Shown here: positions 8,910 through 19,068 of the stretch, one piece after another
How positions within the stretch are numbered: position 1 is the stretch's first letter
How the letters are laid out: every line of letters begins with the position of its first letter
Source: Nemertoderma westbladi
Taxonomy: Eukaryota; Xenacoelomorpha; Nemertodermatida; Nemertodermatidae
DNA length: 42,445 nt
Direction of reading: 5' to 3'
NCBI GenBank assembly: GCA_032718475.1
Contig: JAUCBJ010007928.1
Coordinates: 1 to 42,445 of the forward strand
Translations under genes and position numbers: made by a program
The notes under the pieces: model-generated
Databases searched by the model: none
The model's input: the letters and a program-made list of their open reading frames with translations, nothing else
Told to the model about the DNA's origin: nothing

Positions 8910-11900
8910 ATGTCTGATACTAAGCAGAACCTGTCAGACAGTTTATTAGATGTAACTATCTGCGACTCAGATAGAGGCGTAGAACCGTCTAGTCGTAAGT
9001 TCAGTTCACCTCCCACTGTGAGGAAGGTCATCCCTCCAGTAGTAATAACAGAACCTAGGCTGGTCCAACATCGTAGGTCTATCATAGGCACTCGAGCTCA
9101 GGTCAAGCGGTACCAAGAAGCAGCGGAACAGCAACAACCCGCGAGCCAAGAACTTACTTCTCAACGGCCCAACAGCTCCAGTAGTGAGGATACGGTAGAA
9201 CTGACACCAGAACGCGGAGCAAAGATGATGGATGCGGTTTATTCGGATCCCCTTCTCATCCTTCCTGCAGCCGTACTCACTAGGTTATTGATCGCTGTGG
9301 AAGAACACCAGATCGATTGGGCGAGAAGCCAGCGTTCAACTAGAGATAGTTATGCTGGATACACAAGGGAAGAACTGAAGTCCATGGTCGAGTCGCAATG
9401 GAACTTCCCCGGACCCGGACTCCCGTTTGATTTATCAGAAGCTGCCTGGGAAGACATACACCGGATGGGAGTAGCCAAGGAAACCATCGATCCCGCTGTG
9501 TGGAAGAGGTCCGCAGCCGGATACGCACAGGGATTCTTCAGCTCTATGGAGCGAGTAAAAGGACAACTGTTTCAACAACCACAAGGACCTCAAGAGCAGG
9601 GACAACTGCTTTATCAAGTGAGAGAAAGAATTCTACGAATCAGGCTAATATTATCGGCCTTTGAAGAGGCTTCTAAACGAAGGCAAGACACGTCGTTGCA
9701 AGTTGCCGTAAAGACTTGGTTTCAAAGGGTGAGTCGCCAGGTTCAAGGAGCAGCTCAGTGGAAAGCTCAATTGGAGGAGCGCTCAACCCATGGAGAATCA
9801 ACGGACGCTATTTCTTCCCAAGTGGAAAGTGAAGCGACGGCAGAGAAACCGCATAAGAGGGATGCCATTGACATCTATCTGTCAGACTATCAACGTTTTT
9901 TAGGTGATGACGAGTTGAGGAGAAGGTTAGAGGGACTTAGCCCTAATAGTGAAGGAACCAAGCTTGTGTTGGATGCCATCGATGTGGAAATGAGGGCTGC
10001 GAATCAGGCTAAATTTGATGAACAACTCCGCATCACACGAGTCCAGGAGGAGCAAGTAAAGAAAAAACGTATAGAAGACAGAAAGAAAGCAGCAGTGGTA
10101 GCTGCAGAAGCAGAAAGAAAAGCGGCAGCGGCAGAGGCAGCGGCAGAGGCAAAGGCGGCAGAGGCAGCGGCAGAGGCAAAGGCGGCAGCGGCAGTGGCAG
10201 AAGCAAAAGCGGCCGAAGCTGAAAGAAAGGCGGCAGAGGCAGCGGCAGAAGCAAAGGCGGCAGAGGCAGCGGCAGAGTCAAAGGTGGCAGCGGCAGCGGC
10301 AGAAGCAAAAGCGGCCGAAGCCGAAAGAAAGGCGGCAAAGGCAGTGGCAGAAGCAGAACGGAGAGCGACTGAAGAAATCACCCAATTAGAATTGGAAAAC
10401 ATTCAGGAGAATCAAGACTGCATAAATAAACAGTTAACAGCTAGTAATATGCAGATGATGAATCGATCTACTCCCAAAAGACAGGGATATACATCATCTG
10501 AGGAAGGCGATACCACCGATACTGAAGGCAAAGGAAATAGATCTCGTCTAAGCAGACGTAAAAGAACATTCCACCGTCAGAAATTGCCTGATTTGCCTCC
10601 AGCTGTTAGAAGGCAACTAAATAACACCAACTTAGGTAGTACAGAGCCCACAGACCAAATAATTAAAATAGAAAGACTCCCTACTATAGTAGATGAGCCT
10701 GAAATAATTAGGCCTGTTCTTGAAATCACCCCTTCGGTGATAGATACACCGGTGCTCCCTGAAACTACCTCTAAATTCCCTCTGCATAGCACTAAGCTAC
10801 CTGTGCCCCGTAGAACTGCCCAGGAGACAGTTCAGGTCCTGGACCCCGAGCGAAATATTCCTGATTTGTCGCCCGTTGTCCCTCGTCCGCTCGCTACAAC
10901 GTTGGCGACTCCCGCTTCGGCGGTCGAATGGGTGGACGAGAGACGGCGGGGGATGGATCTCCTGCTCGGGCAGATGCAGGAGACGGTTCAGCAATTCAAG
11001 GGCACAGTAAGGGAAAGTAGGCTTGAGTTGCAAGAAGTGCAGCAAAGTATCGCGCTAGAACGCGATAAATTAGTAAATACCCAAAAGGGTATACCACCAC
11101 CCTCTGTAACAATGTGTCAACCTGTTAGGTCTGAAGTATCGCATGCGCAAGGTGTGGAGCCTACACGCATCTATACTGCTAGTGAAGTAGAAACTCCTAT
11201 AGTGAACCCTATTAAGGGTAATTATAGACCTGTTGATAATGATATTCCATATAGAACTGATCATAATCCGAGAAATTTATATACCGATAACTCGATATTA
11301 AATAACACGATGGCCCAAGAAAGTTTTACGCGTCAAATGGCTAGAACCGAAGCCCGGCAAGCGGTAAAGGTGGGAGAGATCGTCAAGTTCAATGGAGATG
11401 AGATGAAATGGTTACCTTTTAATGAATATTACAAAGATAACATACAGAACTCTGTACTATCTAATGGAGAAAAACTTAGATACCTCATCGAGTGCTTGGA
11501 AGGATCTCCCAAGTTAATGGCGTTAAAGTTTATTGGACATCCAGACGGATTAAGACAAGTTTGGGATACACTAACTACTACTACTAGGATCGGCATGCTG
11601 CATTGCAGCTGCATTTTTAAGAATGCTGTGCCGGCTTGTCAACAAAATTGCAGCGGAATTATCGAGTTTTCCGATGAGATTCAGGAGATCTGTAGACAAT
11701 TAGATTGGCTAGGTAAGTCTCAGGAGTATCAGAATGCCATGGTTATTAGAGCAGTGGCTTCTACTTTACCGAAGGGTGGAGTAGGTACACGCTGGGATAA
11801 GAAAGTGTTATATATGATGGAACAACAACGACGAGACCCTACCATGGCTGATCTCATGTCCTTCCTAGATGGAGAAGTGAAATTACAGCTCCTGAAACTG

Positions 11901-14501
11901 TCCAGAGAGAAGACACCGGAAAACAAGGTAAGTGAAAAACCCGTCTCTAGGAGAAAGGTAACACCACTGTGTTATACAGACGACGGCGAAAGCCAGACTT
12001 CTCAAGGAGAAGATAGCGGGAAGGACACTGATAGATCTTATTACGTGAATAAAATGCCTAAAGATCAGGTAAGTAAATTCAAGTCTCGAACAAATGACAG
12101 GAGAGAACAGGTAAGAAAAACTCCTCCCATGTCTCCCAAGAGAATTCCGGTGAGAAAGCCCGAAGAAAAGGCAAGTGTACACAATGTGACTCAAAATAAG
12201 GTAAGTAACATCAAACCGAAATGTGCGCTGTGCGACGGGACCCACCGTTTGAATATGTGTGATGAATTCCTGAAGAAATCATTATCAGAGAGACGAGAAG
12301 TCATGTGGGATAAGCGGTTATGTTATAATTGCCTCAGACAAGGACACCAACGGCGAACCTGTTTCTCTGACATAAGGTGTGCAAAGTGTGGTGCGAAACA
12401 TCATATCTTGTTGCACGCTGAATTCGAGCGAAATAGTCCGAATCAGGTAAGTGATTCCGAACTACATGTCCAATTCAGTGATGTGAACGACACTGATCAA
12501 TCTGAGATGGAAGGATTCTATACGGACGAGTTCTCCGACGAAAACGAATCCTGTTATATGATAAATACCGCCGTGTATCGAGCACTCACCTATGAAAAGG
12601 ATACAGACAACGACTTCACTCTAACTACTTCTGAGCGACAACCATCTTGGAAAGAGCCATCTTCCAATGTAGGGATCCGAGAGTTTCCTGTGGTGCAAGT
12701 AAGGGTTCACGGACCTAAGAGGAGTTATGTAGTGAACGCCCTCCTTGACTCCGGTAGTACAGGAACATTCATCGACAAAGAGCTAGCCGAAGATATATTT
12801 GCTGGACAACCCAAGTTCCAAACTAAGCTCAACATGTCCGGCATTATGCAAGTTTGGAAATCTACAATAACAGCAGATTATTATGTAAGAGCGTTGTCCA
12901 CCCCCCAGGACGAACTAGGAGAACATAGCATAAGGTCAGTGAAAATGGTGGCTATAAAGAACTTCGTTACTACTCAAGCAGACCTTTATAATTGGGACGA
13001 GGATGAGAGCATCCAACATCTTAACATACCTCGATTCCAGACTGATTATCCTGGAGTGCAAATACTCATCGGCCAAAACGCGCATGAGGCGCTGGAGACA
13101 TTAGAGAAACGGCCTGCTCAACCGCAGCCACTACAGACCTATGCGGTAAGAACTAGAGTAGGTTGGTACTTTACTGGCCCTTCCCGTAGAACACTCAAAG
13201 AAAGACTACCGCAAGAGCGCGTCTGCCAGGTGAGTGAATGGGAAGATGATACTAGTGAAGGAGACGATTTAACTGAGGGAACTCCATACTCCTCAGATAA
13301 CGACGACGTTCACCAGCTTTTTGATGAGGAGAATACCATCGATCTCCTTAAGGAAAACGAGGCTTGGCAAAACCAAGTGAACTTATGTCAACTTCTCTAT
13401 CCATCTGAACGAGAAGCTTATAACGACGAGTTAAATGACGTCATTGAGCGTTGCAATGCCAAGACTCGAGATGAACATGCCGTAAGATTCTTTACGCAAG
13501 AGGCGGTAGAGCCCAATTCCTACGATAAAGCCTTATCGGTGGAAGAGGAAAGGGCCAAGCAGATCCAAGAGACAACTAAAAGTTTCCTCAAAGATCAAGG
13601 TAGGTATGAAGTCGGTCTACCTTTCCGCAAGAGAGAACCGAAGTTCATCAATAACAGACCCTTGGCGGAAAAAAGAATCGCGCAACTCCATCGACGCCTT
13701 ACGGCTAATTCTTCAGCTAAAGCAATGTATCAAACACAGCTGGAGAAATTTATTAGTAAGGGATACGCGGAGAGAGTACCGGAAGAAACACCTGTGACTG
13801 AAAGAACGTATTACTTAACTCACCATTACGTTCCTAAACCCGGTAAGCCACATGAAGTGAGAGTAGTGTTTGATGGCTCCGCTCTTTACATGGGTCAATC
13901 CCTTAACTCTGAATTGTTACCCGGACCCAACTTACTTCAATCTTTGTTGGGAATTCTTTTAAGATTGAGACAATATTCGATTGCTTTCGCCTCCGATATA
14001 GAAGGCATGTTCTTGCAAGTCAAAGTGTTGGATAGGGATCGAGATAGCTTACGATTTCTATGGTGGCCCGAAGGAGACCTCAACCAGAAACCGGTGGAGT
14101 ACTGGATGACCATCCAGGCCTTTGGGATAATCTCAAGCCCTTCCAACGCCTGTTCGGTAGTGCGTACCACTGCAGAGGACAACCGAGAGGCCTTCTCTAA
14201 GGAAGTGATCGACAACATCAAGAGAGACATATACATGGACGACAATCTGAAGTCCCTTCCATCAGTTGAGGAAGCCATTGAAGTCGCTAAAGGAATGGTA
14301 GAGTGCTTAAAAAGAGGTGGATTTCGATTAACCAAATTCACCAGCAACTCCCGTGAGTTTCTGGAGTCGATCCCTGCGGAAGATCGAGGAGCGAAAGATC
14401 TCGATTTGATCAAAGATGATCTGCCAGAAACCAAGACACTCGGCTTGAAATGGGACACAGAGCGAGATATCCTGTTTTTTCCAGCTAAAACAGCGAAATA
14501 A
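8910..14501 (+). CDS. Gag-protease-reverse transcriptase polyprotein of element B
   Basis: A 1863-codon open frame. Order: N-terminal Gag; Ala/Glu/Lys helical repeat (residues about 394-489); basic linker; DUF1759-like Gag core (about 800-960), in which residues 889-914 are replaced by LINE-derived sequence; zinc knuckles near 1105-1150 including CYNCLRQGHQRRTC; Pao-type aspartic protease with DSGSTG at about 1280; RT with VVFDGSA near 1653, FASDIEGMF (motif A, Asp about 1696) and YMDD at about 1775. It makes the capsid and copies the RNA genome in the cytoplasmic particle. The start is the first ATG after the leader and matches the beginning of Gag homology. The frame ends early because of one extra T in T6 at 14475-14480; element A has T5 there and reads straight into RNase H. 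AAG/CAG-GTAAGT motifs recur at 11928-12454. Confidence 0.93.
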   Translation: MSDTKQNLSDSLLDVTICDSDRGVEPSSRKFSSPPTVRKVIPPVVITEPRLVQHRRSIIGTRAQVKRYQEAAEQQQPASQELTSQRPNSSSSEDTVELTPERGAKMMDAVYSDPLLILPAAVLTRLLIAVEEHQIDWARSQRSTRDSYAGYTREELKSMVESQWNFPGPGLPFDLSEAAWEDIHRMGVAKETIDPAVWKRSAAGYAQGFFSSMERVKGQLFQQPQGPQEQGQLLYQVRERILRIRLILSAFEEASKRRQDTSLQVAVKTWFQRVSRQVQGAAQWKAQLEERSTHGESTDAISSQVESEATAEKPHKRDAIDIYLSDYQRFLGDDELRRRLEGLSPNSEGTKLVLDAIDVEMRAANQAKFDEQLRITRVQEEQVKKKRIEDRKKAAVVAAEAERKAAAAEAAAEAKAAEAAAEAKAAAAVAEAKAAEAERKAAEAAAEAKAAEAAAESKVAAAAAEAKAAEAERKAAKAVAEAERRATEEITQLELENIQENQDCINKQLTASNMQMMNRSTPKRQGYTSSEEGDTTDTEGKGNRSRLSRRKRTFHRQKLPDLPPAVRRQLNNTNLGSTEPTDQIIKIERLPTIVDEPEIIRPVLEITPSVIDTPVLPETTSKFPLHSTKLPVPRRTAQETVQVLDPERNIPDLSPVVPRPLATTLATPASAVEWVDERRRGMDLLLGQMQETVQQFKGTVRESRLELQEVQQSIALERDKLVNTQKGIPPPSVTMCQPVRSEVSHAQGVEPTRIYTASEVETPIVNPIKGNYRPVDNDIPYRTDHNPRNLYTDNSILNNTMAQESFTRQMARTEARQAVKVGEIVKFNGDEMKWLPFNEYYKDNIQNSVLSNGEKLRYLIECLEGSPKLMALKFIGHPDGLRQVWDTLTTTTRIGMLHCSCIFKNAVPACQQNCSGIIEFSDEIQEICRQLDWLGKSQEYQNAMVIRAVASTLPKGGVGTRWDKKVLYMMEQQRRDPTMADLMSFLDGEVKLQLLKLSREKTPENKVSEKPVSRRKVTPLCYTDDGESQTSQGEDSGKDTDRSYYVNKMPKDQVSKFKSRTNDRREQVRKTPPMSPKRIPVRKPEEKASVHNVTQNKVSNIKPKCALCDGTHRLNMCDEFLKKSLSERREVMWDKRLCYNCLRQGHQRRTCFSDIRCAKCGAKHHILLHAEFERNSPNQVSDSELHVQFSDVNDTDQSEMEGFYTDEFSDENESCYMINTAVYRALTYEKDTDNDFTLTTSERQPSWKEPSSNVGIREFPVVQVRVHGPKRSYVVNALLDSGSTGTFIDKELAEDIFAGQPKFQTKLNMSGIMQVWKSTITADYYVRALSTPQDELGEHSIRSVKMVAIKNFVTTQADLYNWDEDESIQHLNIPRFQTDYPGVQILIGQNAHEALETLEKRPAQPQPLQTYAVRTRVGWYFTGPSRRTLKERLPQERVCQVSEWEDDTSEGDDLTEGTPYSSDNDDVHQLFDEENTIDLLKENEAWQNQVNLCQLLYPSEREAYNDELNDVIERCNAKTRDEHAVRFFTQEAVEPNSYDKALSVEEERAKQIQETTKSFLKDQGRYEVGLPFRKREPKFINNRPLAEKRIAQLHRRLTANSSAKAMYQTQLEKFISKGYAERVPEETPVTERTYYLTHHYVPKPGKPHEVRVVFDGSALYMGQSLNSELLPGPNLLQSLLGILLRLRQYSIAFASDIEGMFLQVKVLDRDRDSLRFLWWPEGDLNQKPVEYWMTIQAFGIISSPSNACSVVRTTAEDNREAFSKEVIDNIKRDIYMDDNLKSLPSVEEAIEVAKGMVECLKRGGFRLTKFTSNSREFLESIPAEDRGAKDLDLIKDDLPETKTLGLKWDTERDILFFPAKTAK
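10090..10375 (+). repeat. Ala-Glu-Lys repeat in Gag (helical rod)
   Basis: Imperfect GCAGAGGCAGCGGCA/GCAAAGGCG repeats encode AEAKAAEAAAEA-type sequence of about 95 residues, predicted to be a long charged single helix or coiled coil. The antisense open frames over it are by-products of the repeat. In element A the corresponding part of gag was lost to the LINE replacement. Confidence 0.85.
11576..11652 (-). mobile_element. Antisense LINE 3'-end fragment embedded in frame in gag of B
   Basis: This stretch is the exact reverse complement of 29487-29563, the last coding codons, 3' untranslated end and TAG-repeat tail of the LINE at 27110-29563. I see no mismatch in about 76 bp. It replaces ancestral gag sequence, present in element A at 3505-3582. 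Between the flanking blocks GATACACT and CAGCGG both copies measure exactly 78 bp, so the frame is kept. The 26 residues of Gag are altered from an ordinary DUF1759 segment (GNRTNISRYLYAKLEAP in A) to a Cys-rich segment (HCSCIFKNAVPACQQNC). Confidence 0.92.
11928..12454 (+). promoter_or_regulatory. Cluster of consensus 5' splice sites inside gag
   Basis: Perfect MAG-GTAAGT sites have their GT at 11928, 12069, 12201 and 12447. A CAG-GTAAGA lies at 12111. Near matches are TAG-GTAAGT at 11713 and CAG-GTGAGT at 13230. In frame they read K/Q-V-S. Element A keeps GGTAAGT at 3841, 4119 and 4365. They could serve as donors for a spliced mRNA for downstream ORF3. Splicing itself is not shown by the sequence. 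Confidence 0.4.
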
Positions 14502-16791
14502 TCCAGTTCGAACCAAACGGATTTGCTTAAGTATACTGAGCACTTATTTCGATCCATTGGGATTTATTAGCCCAGTTATATTGATTGCTCGTAGTTTGGT
14601 ACAACAAATGTGGCTTGAAAACCACTCATGGGACGATCCACTTAAGGGAGAATTATTGAAGAAGTGGATGAAATGGGAAGATTCTCTGCCAGCTATCGAG
14701 GATTTTATAATTTCCCGTTCATATTTTGGTCATGTTCTCCCTACGTATTCCTATCAACTCCATGTGTTTGGAGACGCCAGCGATATGGGAATAGGTATAG
14801 TAGCCTATCTAAGAGTGGAAACTCCGGATGGAATCAAAGTCGCCTTGGTTACTTCTAAGGCATTAATCAACAACAAGTTGAAAGTTCCTCGAGCGGAGTT
14901 AAAAGCGGCTCTATACGCTACAGCCATCGGCCGGAATGTAACAGAACAGATTGACTATCCATTAGAGAAAACTGTCTATTGGACCGACGCTTTACTCGTG
15001 TTAGAGTATATAACCAATGAAGTCTGTCAGTTCAGCGTCTTCGTTACCAACAGGGTAGCCATCATACTTAGTCGCACGACGATGGACCAATGGAGACATT
15101 GCCCCGGAACGATTAATCCAGCAGACATCGCTTCCCGAGGAGCGACTCCAAAGGAATTGGTAAATACTCCCGAGTGGTTAGGTGGACCTGACTTTCTCTA
15201 CAGAGAAGAAGAAGAATGGCCTCCCCATCTCACAACAGCAGAGATCAGACAGGCCAAGGGAGCGGAGAAAGTTAAACCCAAAACTCGAGCGAGTAAATCG
15301 AAGTTGTTTAAACCTGCGGTTGATCTATCTGTATTATTTACTTCCGGAGAGGATGCTTTGGATCAGAAACCCACCGCCACGACTAAAGAAGTCTTGGAAA
15401 TCCGTGACAAGGATTGGAAATCTGGAATACCAGATATCGCACAAGGACTCTCACCCCTCTTGCAGAGAGCGATATGTCACTACAGTTCCTGGAATCGGCT
15501 CTGCAAAGCCGTCACCTATTTAAAACGATGTTTTCATCATCGTTACTCCGGGACAAAGACCAATGGTGATGATGCTCCATCAACATCTGCACGAGTCCAT
15601 GTTGTTAAAGACCTTCCCCAATACAAGATATCCGACAGGTTTCTAAAGGAGAAGATCAGTTACCAGGAGCATGATGAAACCAACAAACAGATGCTGAGAC
15701 TCCTACAATGCTATGAGGATCCTGATAAGTATTTCCTGTTGTTAAGAAATCCGCAGATGCGCTTAAGGGATCGCTTCTCTAGTACCATGATAGATGGGTT
15801 AATACGTGTTGGAGGCAGGCTCACCAACGCCCCCTTATCCTTTGACACTAAGTTTCCCATACTCATTAGAAATCTTGACATACAAATCAAGATGATTGTA
15901 GATGTTCATAGCAAACTGTACCATGCTGGTAGAGAACGAGTTCTGAGCGAAATTCGAACTCGCTACTATTTTTATAAACCCCGTAGGGCTCTGAACCAAG
16001 TTCTTAGGAACTGCATACCCTGTAGGAAAGCATTCAGTAGGCCTTTAACACAGCGAGAGGCAGAATTACCTAGGGAAAGAGTAAGCTTCTATGAACCACC
16101 CTTTACTAATACCGGTGTGGATTTATTTGGCCCTATTGAAGTATATCGTGCCCGGACTATAGTCAAGAGATGGTGTGTCATCTTCGTTTGTATGACTTGT
16201 AGAGCTATCCATCTCGATATGGTAAACGATCTATCCACCAACAGCTTCGTGTTGAGTTTACGACGACAGATCGCTCGCTTCGGAACCAGTAACACGATGA
16301 GATCGGATAAGGGAACGAACTTCATTGGCGCCAACAACGAAATTCAAGCTTACGTAAAGGACTGGAACAAAAGACAGGTGGACGATCAGCTAAGGATAAC
16401 AGCGTCTAGCTGGACCTTCAACGCCGCCGACGCCCCTTGGTGGGGAGGAAGTTGGGAGAGATTGATTAGGAGCGTGAAGACTGCGTTCCACTTTATTGTA
16501 CCTTGTCGCGCTTATCTCACCGACGAACTATTGCGGACGTTAATGGAGGAAATCGCCGCCTATCTCAACGAAAGACCGCTTATGCCAGTCTCTTCAAATC
16601 CTGATTCTCTGGAAGCGCTAACACCCGCGCACTTTCTACTGAAGAAGCCCGTAGCCATGCTCCCACGATCGGAGATCACAGACGGAGACGAGTACTGCCG
16701 TCGAACCTGGCAACTTATGCAGTTGCTATCCCGTCGTTTCGCTGACAAATTTCGAGAAACATTACCTGCCCACTCTACAACTTCGAACTAA
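14482..16791 (+). pseudogene. RNase H and integrase part of pol of element B (frame-shifted)
   Basis: Continues the RT frame after a 1-nt shift at the T6 run. RNase H shows VFGDASDMG, RAELKAAL and WTDALLVLEYI, which supply the D-E-D catalytic residues. The integrase has a zinc-binding region (HSKLYHAGRERVL ... CIPC), then GVDLFGP, SDKGTNF and GGSWERLI as the D, D, E catalytic positions, then the BEL-type ALTPAHFLLKKP segment. It would degrade the RNA strand and insert the cDNA in the nucleus. The frame ends at 16789-16791 because of a second 1-nt insertion near 16753; without it the frame runs on into the C-terminal domain. Either real inactivating mutations or assembly errors are possible. 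Confidence 0.88.
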
Positions 16792-17119
16792 GTGGTTTGC
16801 GCAGCAAGAAAACGTCAGCGCTGGAGACATGGTGCTTATTGTGGACCCCGATCTCCCACGTAAGCGATGGCAAACAGGACGTATCATCGAGACTCATATC
16901 TCGAGCGATGGTTTGGTGCGATCAGTAGAGCTCGTCGTAATGCGACGTAACTTTAAGAAACCAGGGATAGTCTTTGAGACTCAACAGCTCAATCGCCCAG
17001 TGGGTCGTTTATGTTTACTGGAAAGAGACAGAGAGCTCTCCGGAAACTATGGAAGGCAAGAAACTCTTCCCACGACCACTTCCCTAATCCAACCGACATC
17101 TAGGGACTCCCCAACTTAA
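16754..17119 (+). pseudogene. Integrase C-terminal (DUF5641-like) domain of element B
   Basis: This frame starts with the YLPTLQLRTKWFAQQE region and continues with GDMVLIVDPDLPRKRWQTGRI and RPVGRLCLLE, which is the SH3-like C-terminal domain attached to BEL/Pao integrases. It is in a different frame from the rest of integrase owing to the 1-nt insertion. Element A has the same domain at about 24540-24880. It ends with TAA at 17117-17119, where the pol gene of this family is expected to stop. Confidence 0.85.
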
Positions 17120-17460
17120 TGTCGTTCGGAGTGGGCGTGTGACTCTATTATTTTATATTATTTTATTATTTTTATATTTATGTATGTATTACTATGTAAT
17201 TTTATTATAATCGTTTTATTTAATTTAGTAGAATATTATTTAGTGATTATTTAGTAGAATAGTGCAATATGTTCGTGTTCATTGCGTACGTAATTACTTA
17301 TATTATATTTAGTGCGACGGCGAGAAATAATTCTTTTTCTCTTTCCTTACTGTCCGTATTATATTATAAATACGTAACTACAGTAAGATGAAATGTCCGT
17401 ACTTATTAAAGTACAATAAAGCCACTACTATATTTAAGTATTATTGGTAGGCAGAGTATT

Positions 17461-17577
17461 AGGAATGCAAAGTTCAGATCCTCGTGTCTCGGCTAAACCA
17501 AGCTCTGGGTAGACCTTGGAAACGACTTGCCTCTTCACACTGACATTGCTTCGTGCGATATTGCTCTCATACCGTAT
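17461..17577 (+). promoter_or_regulatory. Conserved 117-bp non-coding block between pol and ORF3
   Basis: From AGGAATGCAAAGTTCAGAT to ACCGTAT. Element A has the same block, same length, at 25232-25348, with four differences by my count. The flanks and even the RT coding region of A and B differ much more. It could be an RNA export, packaging or splice-control element. The function is inference. Confidence 0.5.
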
Positions 17578-17667
17578 ATTAAATAATACATATAGTAGCG
17601 TGATGTCCCTTTAACCGTAGCGTATAACGCAAAATAAATCTGTTAAACCCTTTGACCATCTGTAATT

Positions 17668-17990
17668 CTAGTCGATTAAGATATCGCGGCACCCACCGAT
17701 ATACTTGAAAGACAAATTCTAGAATCAGTGGTTAACGTCCCCAGACAAGTTCTGGAATAAATCGGTGCCCATCTTAAATATTAATTATTTAATATTTGCA
17801 AATCTAATAAGTCAAAATCTGTAAAATTCAGATCCTTCAACAATTCTAGTCAATTAAGATATCGTAGCATTTACCGATATTCTTAAAAGGACAATTTTCA
17901 TAGAGTTAAGGATCTTGTGTCCCCAGACATATTCTAGAATCAAAATATGTCCATCTAATTAGTAAATAATAAAATTTCAGGGAATAATTT
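17668..17990 (+). repeat. Diverged direct repeat, about 178-bp period
   Basis: Two units start ATTCTAGTC(G/A)ATTAAGATATCG, run through CCGATAT and end with CCCCAGACA and TTCTGGAAT or TTCTAGAAT. Element A has related units near 25462, 25628 and 25768. TTCTAGAAT and TTCTGGAAT could pair as hairpins. Confidence 0.65.
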
Positions 17991-18764
17991 AAATTCATGC
18001 CTTTTAATGAATTTAATAAATTGCCATTTTTGCGCAATTTATAACATTCCCAAAATTCCATTAATTAATAGATCAAGGGAGCGGAGATTTATCTTATTAT
18101 GCATATGAGTGTGCGAAAGTCTCCCAAACATAGTCAATAGCCGATAAAATTCATAAAGTCATGTATAAAACAGAGCATTGACTATTAAAGAATACTATTA
18201 AATAACATCCCAGATCTGTATGCATTGGAATTACCCTAATTCTACCGCTAGCTTTGCATAATGTCACCATAGCAACAACCACGCTAGAATTAGAATTGAG
18301 TTAAAAGAACAATAGAAAGCTTGTCCCATTGAATAGCATAGGGAATAAATAGCGCACTACTAGTATCCAAGGATACATAATAATACAGTGACATTCTGGA
18401 AGGCATTGACTAAAGGACAAATGGCCCGAATGTGCGTAGTTGTGACCAGTTGTGTGGTATTTGTGAGTTTATAGGTGAATGTTACTGCTAAAGTGTGTTT
18501 ACAGTAGCTAGTCGCAATCGTAAAAGTAACCTAACTCTCCAAGGAAAACCTGAAGTACATCTAAGCCTTTGGGACGGACAGTCGAGTGACTTGTGCCGGT
18601 TGTCGTTGTCGTTGTGCGGCTACGTCGTTGGCGAAAGTACAGCGGCGACGACACATCGGCGCTGAGGATCTCGTACTGTCCGGGGGTTGATTGGGGTAGG
18701 CAGCGACGCCCGCTCGCCTAAATATAAACTCATTATAATATGGATAAACTCATATATAGCAGAT

Positions 18765-19068
18765 ATGACGGAGTTGATAGAAGATGGTCTTGGTATCGGG
18801 GAGCGATATACTCTACTTTTACAAGCGTTTGTTGATAGCTTAATACGCGGCGACGTTAGTCCAACTGCTGCGGAGGACGATGGTCGTTATATCGAACCGC
18901 CAATGTCCCAAGAGCAGCTCGCGCGAGTTGGACTATAGAAAATTCGCTGCTCGATATACGCAGCGTAATGGTACGTATATGGGCTTTTTAACTACTGATC
19001 ATCCTATCGATTTACACAATACGGACTATGTCGACTATATATCCTGCCCAGCGGAGTCGGAACCATAA
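18765..19068 (+). pseudogene. Short open frames in the ORF3 position of element B
   Basis: An ATG at 18765 opens 57 codons (MTELIEDGLGIGERY start, ending QEQLARVGL) to a TAG at 18936-18938. An overlapping second frame continues with KFAARYTQRNGTYMGFLTTD to 19068. Element A has no counterpart for about 210 bp here, but both elements share CTCGCGC around 18928 and 26636. This is where the N-terminal part of ORF3 would be expected. I do not recognise either peptide. It may be a decayed or different ORF3. Confidence 0.3.

Larger units (their letters stand above)
17120..18764 (+). other. 3' non-coding region of element B after pol
   Basis: AT-rich, without a credible gene, and homologous over most of its length to 24881-26640 of element A. 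It begins with TTATTTTATATT-type low-complexity sequence and has an AATAAA at 17415-17420 that A does not keep. It holds the 117-bp conserved block (17461-17577) and a diverged direct repeat (17668-17990). The last part (18540-18712) is GC-richer and includes CTGTCCGGGGG, shared with A. Confidence 0.75.

Noticed and set aside
10004-10402. Long antisense frames over the Gag alanine repeat
   Set aside because: Low-complexity shadow of the coding repeat; the sense strand carries the known domain order.
14475-14480. Programmed ribosomal frameshift at the T6 run
   Set aside because: BEL/Pao elements have no known shift between RT and RNase H, and element A reads through in one frame with T5, so an indel or sequence error is simpler.
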